Shown piece by piece: positions 60,703-64,000 of a DNA stretch of 64,000 nucleotides. The DNA is taken from positions 1,098,501-1,162,500 of the forward strand of contig NZ_CP136684.1 of NCBI RefSeq assembly GCF_032921865.1, given 5' to 3'. The notes under the pieces are model-generated. The model saw nothing but the letters and a program-made list of their open reading frames with translations. It made no database searches and was not told the DNA's origin. The translations under genes were made by a program, and so were the position numbers. Source of the stretch: Thalassospira lucentensis. Its GTDB lineage: Bacteria > Pseudomonadota > Alphaproteobacteria > Rhodospirillales > Thalassospiraceae. How positions within the stretch are numbered: position 1 is the stretch's first letter; every line of letters begins with the position of its first letter.

Positions 60703-61785
60703 TTACTTCGGCAGTTCGGCATCGATGCCTTTGATGTACCAGTCCATGCCCAGAAGCATTTCGTCGGTTGCATCTTCGCCTTCCTTGATGCGCAGTTCGC
60801 CAGCCTGATCATAGATCGGGCCTGCGAACGGGTGGATTTCACCCGATGCGATCTTGGCTTCGGTTTCTTCGGCCAGTGCTTTTACGTCATCAGGCATATT
60901 GGTGTAAGGTGCCATGTCGACCATACCGGAATCAATACCCCCCCAGGTGTCGGTCGATTCCCATGTGCCTTCGGCAACAGCCTTGGCACGCGCGACATAA
61001 TATTCGTCCCAATGGTCAACAATCGCAGTCAATTGAGCCTTCGGTGCGAACTTGATCATGTCAGATGCCTGACCAAAACCGACGATACCGCGGTTCTCGG
61101 CAACCTGAAGCGGCGCCGGGCTGTCGGTGTGCTGAACCATGATATCAGCGCCCTGGTCGATCAGTGCCTTGGCAGCGTCGCCTTCTTTGCCCGGATCATA
61201 CCAAGTATTGGCCCATACGATTTTGACTTTAACGTCCGGGTTAACCGACCATGCGCCCAGCATGAACGAGTTGATGCCACGAACTACTTCCGGGATCGGG
61301 AACGAACCGACATAGCCGACAATGTTCGACTTGGTCATTTTACCGGCGATCACACCAGCAACATAACGACCTTCATAGAAACGCGCGGCATAGGTCGAAA
61401 CGTTTGCATCACGTTTGTAACCGGTTGCATGTTCGAATTTCACATTCGGGAACTGCTTGGCAACCTTGACGGTCGGGTTCATGAAACCGAACGAGGTGGT
61501 GAAGATCAGGTTATGACCGGTCTGGGCCAGCTGGCGGATCACGCGTTCGGCGTCCGCACCTTCCGGAACGCTTTCGACATAGCTGGTGGTGGCATTGTCA
61601 CCAAGGGCAGCTTCGATTGCCTGACGGCCGATATCGTGGCGATAGGACCAGCCATGGTCACCGATCGGGCCGACATAGACAAAGCCAGCTTTGACTTCTT
61701 CGGCCTGGGCAGCACCCATGCCGAGTGCAAGTGCACCGGTTGCCACAACGGCGGCAAGCGTGCGCTTCACGAGGTTTGCATTCAT
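60703..61785 (-). CDS. BMP-family (purine nucleoside-type) ABC transporter substrate-binding protein
   Basis: 360 residues with an N-terminal signal peptide (about 1-28, LAAVVATGALALGMGAAQAEE). BMP/PnrA-like fold: VKAGFVYVGPIGDHGWSYRHDIGRQAIEAAL, FTTSFGFMNPTVKVAKQFP, GYVGSFPIPEVVRGINSFMLGA, VQHTDSPAPLQVAENRG. PnrA-type proteins bind purine nucleosides; Alphaproteobacterial homologues are also tied to other purine-related solutes. The 202-bp gap to the upstream permease contains an imperfect GC hairpin (61942-61976), which may set a separate expression level. Confidence 0.9.
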   Translation of the reverse strand: MNANLVKRTLAAVVATGALALGMGAAQAEEVKAGFVYVGPIGDHGWSYRHDIGRQAIEAALGDNATTSYVESVPEGADAERVIRQLAQTGHNLIFTTSFGFMNPTVKVAKQFPNVKFEHATGYKRDANVSTYAARFYEGRYVAGVIAGKMTKSNIVGYVGSFPIPEVVRGINSFMLGAWSVNPDVKVKIVWANTWYDPGKEGDAAKALIDQGADIMVQHTDSPAPLQVAENRGIVGFGQASDMIKFAPKAQLTAIVDHWDEYYVARAKAVAEGTWESTDTWGGIDSGMVDMAPYTNMPDDVKALAEETEAKIASGEIHPFAGPIYDQAGELRIKEGEDATDEMLLGMDWYIKGIDAELPK

Positions 61786-61987
61786 TATTTGGTCTCCCTG
61801 TTAATCAGCTAATCAGGATTTAAACCCAATTGTTTACGCAATCAATGACGTGTTCTTGTCCAGACCAAGACTCAGCCAAACCGGCCGCATGACACAAGAC
61901 CGGTTTGATTGAGTGTTGGTCCGATACGCACTTCCTCCCACCGGGTCGGGGTACCCTTTGACGCACCCCGATCCCGTTTCACCAGCC

Positions 61988-62908
61988 CTATTGTGCGGGC
62001 CGGAACGCCTGCCCGATACAGGCAGGTGCATTCAGTCTGATCTTTGCGCGATCACTAGAAATGATCACCAGTACAATCACGGTCGCAAGATATGGCAGCA
62101 TCGACATGAATTGCGACGGCACATGCACGCCTGCACTTTGCGCATGAAGCTGCAATACCGAAATAAGCCCGAACATATAGGCACCCGCCAATAGACGACC
62201 CGGACGCCATGTTGCAAACACGACAAGCGCCAACGCGATCCAGCCGCGCCCGGCGGTCATGTTTTCGGCCCACATCGGCGTATAAGACAGCGAAAGATAT
62301 GCCCCGGCAAGGCCTGCCATCGCGCCGCCAAACATGGTAGCCATATAGCGGATTTTGATCACCGAATAGCCGATGGCATGCGCGGAATGATGGGAATCAC
62401 CAACCGCCTTGAGGATCAGCCCCCCTCGGGTACGCGACAGGAAGAACCCAACCGCAATCACCATCACAATCGACAGATAAACCAGAAAATCCTGACCAAA
62501 CAGGATTTCGCCAACCAGCGGAATATCGGTCAAAACCGGGATATTCAGCCCTGGGAGCGGTTCGATCGCAAAGCCGACAAAGCCGGAACCAACAAGGGCT
62601 GAAAAACCCACCCCGAAAATGGTCAGCGCCAGACCCGTTGCGACCTGATTGGCCATCAGGGTCAGGGTCAGAAAGGCGAAGATCAGCGACATCAGCATTC
62701 CGGCAACGATTGCCGCCAGAATACCCAGAATGGCCGAGCCGCTTGATGCGGTGACCGCAAAGCCGGAAATCGCGCCCACCAGCATCATGCCTTCGACACC
62801 AAGGTTAAGCACCCCGGATTTTTCGGCAATCAGTTCGCCGGTCGATGCCAGCAGAAGCGGGGTCGATGCCGTAATCACGGTCAGGATCAGTGGAATGAGC
62901 CAATCCAT
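61988..62908 (-). CDS. ABC transporter permease 2 (nucleoside-type, LivM-like fold)
   Basis: 306 residues with about eight membrane segments. Signature ATGELIAEKSGVLNLGVEGMMLVGAISGF near the N terminus and GRGWIALALVVFATWRPGRLLAGAYMFG near the C terminus, the standard pattern of the second permease of BMP-type nucleoside transporters. Its first base overlaps the last base of permease 1. Confidence 0.92.
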   Translation of the reverse strand: MDWLIPLILTVITASTPLLLASTGELIAEKSGVLNLGVEGMMLVGAISGFAVTASSGSAILGILAAIVAGMLMSLIFAFLTLTLMANQVATGLALTIFGVGFSALVGSGFVGFAIEPLPGLNIPVLTDIPLVGEILFGQDFLVYLSIVMVIAVGFFLSRTRGGLILKAVGDSHHSAHAIGYSVIKIRYMATMFGGAMAGLAGAYLSLSYTPMWAENMTAGRGWIALALVVFATWRPGRLLAGAYMFGLISVLQLHAQSAGVHVPSQFMSMLPYLATVIVLVIISSDRAKIRLNAPACIGQAFRPAQ

Positions 62909-63987
62909 TATGCGGCCTCCCCTTTGGCTGCCGGGGTTCCGAAACGAACCCGGTACTTGGTCAAAACATCACAGGCCAGCAGGAAGAACAGCAAAATCCC
63001 CTGAAACAGGCCGGTCACCGCATTTGGTAGCCCCAACGTAATCTGGGCCAATTCCCCACCCAGATAGGTCAGCGCCATAATCAGCCCGCCAAACAGGATA
63101 CCCAGCGGATGCAACCGCCCAAGGAAGGCAACGATAATTGCCGTAAAGCCATAACCGGGCGATATGGCAGGCTGCAACTGGCCAATCGGCCCGGCAACCT
63201 CGAACAAACCGGCAAGACCGGAAAGCGCGCCGCCCAACAACAGGGTAAACCAGACCATGCGTTTCTGACGGAACCCGACATGGCGGGCGGCCTGTGGGGC
63301 CTTACCAACCACACGCAGCTGGAACCCGATCACCGATTTCGACAGCAAAATCCAACCGGCAATCACCACCAGCACCGCAAAGGCGGTTCCAAGATGAACG
63401 CGCGTGCCGTCATAAATCACCGGCAGCAGGCCAGCATCCGGGAATGGACGGGATTCAGGGAAATTGAAACCTTCGGGGTTGCGCCACGGACCATGCACAA
63501 GGAAGCTCAGGAAAAGCGTTGCGACATAGGTCAGCATCAGGCTGGTCAGAATTTCGTTGGCATTAAATCGGGTGCGCAGAAGTGCTGGTATGCCGCCCCA
63601 GAACGCCCCGCCAATTGCCCCAAGCACAAACATTGCGGGCAACAGGAACATGCTTTCACTGTCATAAAAATAAAGCGCAAGACCACCGCCGAATATGGCG
63701 CCCATGGTCAATTGCCCCTCGGCACCGATGTTCCAGACATTGGCGCGGAACCCCATCGACAGCCCGATGGCGATGATCACAAGCGGGGTTGCCTTCACAA
63801 ACAGTTCGGAAATGCCATAGCTGTTGTTGATCGGCAGGATGAAAAATGTGTAAAGCGCATCAAACGGGTTCTTGCCCATAAAGGAAAAGATGATCCCGCC
63901 GACTATCAGCGTCATGAGAATTGCCAGAACCGGCGACAGATAGACCATCGCCTGACTATGCTGGCGACGGGGTTCAAGCCTGACCAA
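62908..63987 (-). CDS. ABC transporter permease 1 (nucleoside-type)
   Basis: 359 residues from a TTG at 63987, supported by AAGGAG 6 nt upstream. Motifs FRANVWNIGAEGQLTMGAIFGGG, RTRFNANEILTSLMLTYVA and SPGYGFTAIIVAFLGRLHPLGILFGGL are typical of the first permease of BMP-type purine nucleoside transporters. About nine membrane segments. The ATPase gene is expected just upstream, beyond the right edge of the window; it is not seen here. Confidence 0.92.
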   Translation of the reverse strand: MVRLEPRRQHSQAMVYLSPVLAILMTLIVGGIIFSFMGKNPFDALYTFFILPINNSYGISELFVKATPLVIIAIGLSMGFRANVWNIGAEGQLTMGAIFGGGLALYFYDSESMFLLPAMFVLGAIGGAFWGGIPALLRTRFNANEILTSLMLTYVATLFLSFLVHGPWRNPEGFNFPESRPFPDAGLLPVIYDGTRVHLGTAFAVLVVIAGWILLSKSVIGFQLRVVGKAPQAARHVGFRQKRMVWFTLLLGGALSGLAGLFEVAGPIGQLQPAISPGYGFTAIIVAFLGRLHPLGILFGGLIMALTYLGGELAQITLGLPNAVTGLFQGILLFFLLACDVLTKYRVRFGTPAAKGEAA

Positions 63988-64000
63988 CGCGATCTCCTTC

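Overview
The window looks like a chromosomal segment of an alphaproteobacterium, most plausibly a marine Rhodospirillales relative such as Thalassospira. This is inferred from moderate GC content, an alphaproteobacterial-type LexA box (GTTC-N7-GTTC), and the make-up of the urt/ure, BioMNY, glutathione-formaldehyde and PuuD loci. No rRNA, tRNA, CRISPR array or intact transposase gene was recognised.

Region 1 (1-21.9 kb, minus strand) is a type I secretion locus. In transcription order it holds a PrtD-type ABC ATPase/permease (19540-21864), a HlyD-type membrane fusion protein (18236-19540) and one uninterrupted reading frame of at least 5,999 codons (17998 to beyond base 1). That frame encodes an enormous acidic RTX (beta-roll, calcium-binding) protein. 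It has hundreds of GGxGxDxL-type nonapeptides, nine copies of a beta-roll capping module, a 520-residue D/E/G/S/T linker, triplicated composite modules and an unrecognised non-RTX domain. Its C terminus, and presumably its secretion signal, lie outside the window. The ABC protein has an unusual 216-residue, mostly basic C-terminal tail.

Region 2 (22-39 kb) is housekeeping and accessory metabolism: an M48 membrane protease, a small HNH protein, a MarC protein, an HPP-CBS membrane protein and a Na+/Ca2+ antiporter. Next come an AceE-like E1/transketolase beside methionine gamma-lyase, with a divergent TyrR-like regulator and TYR-box-like operators. Then 3-hydroxybutyrate dehydrogenase (preceded by a 265-bp MITE-like palindromic element), glutathione-dependent formaldehyde oxidation with a divergent LysR regulator, and the BioMNY biotin uptake system.

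Region 3 (39.0-40.3 kb) has no convincing protein gene. It contains five degenerate tandem repeats of about 108-131 bp, a strong bidirectional terminator and a LexA-type box that may drive a very short RNA.

Region 4 (40.3-51.5 kb, minus strand) is a complete urea acquisition and hydrolysis block, urtABCDE followed by ureDABCEFG. A sigma-54 -24/-12 promoter and an NtrC-like palindrome precede urtA.

Region 5 (51.8-64 kb) holds LysR regulators, a Tat-exported metallo-beta-lactamase-fold hydrolase, membrane urate oxidase PuuD, a MauJ-like gene interrupted by an in-frame TGA, an acetylpolyamine-amidohydrolase/HDAC-like enzyme and a soluble chemoreceptor beside a PAS protein. It ends with a BMP-type purine nucleoside ABC transporter that runs to the right edge. 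PuuD, the nucleoside transporter, the urea transporter and urease together suggest that purine nitrogen and urea are scavenged for ammonia.
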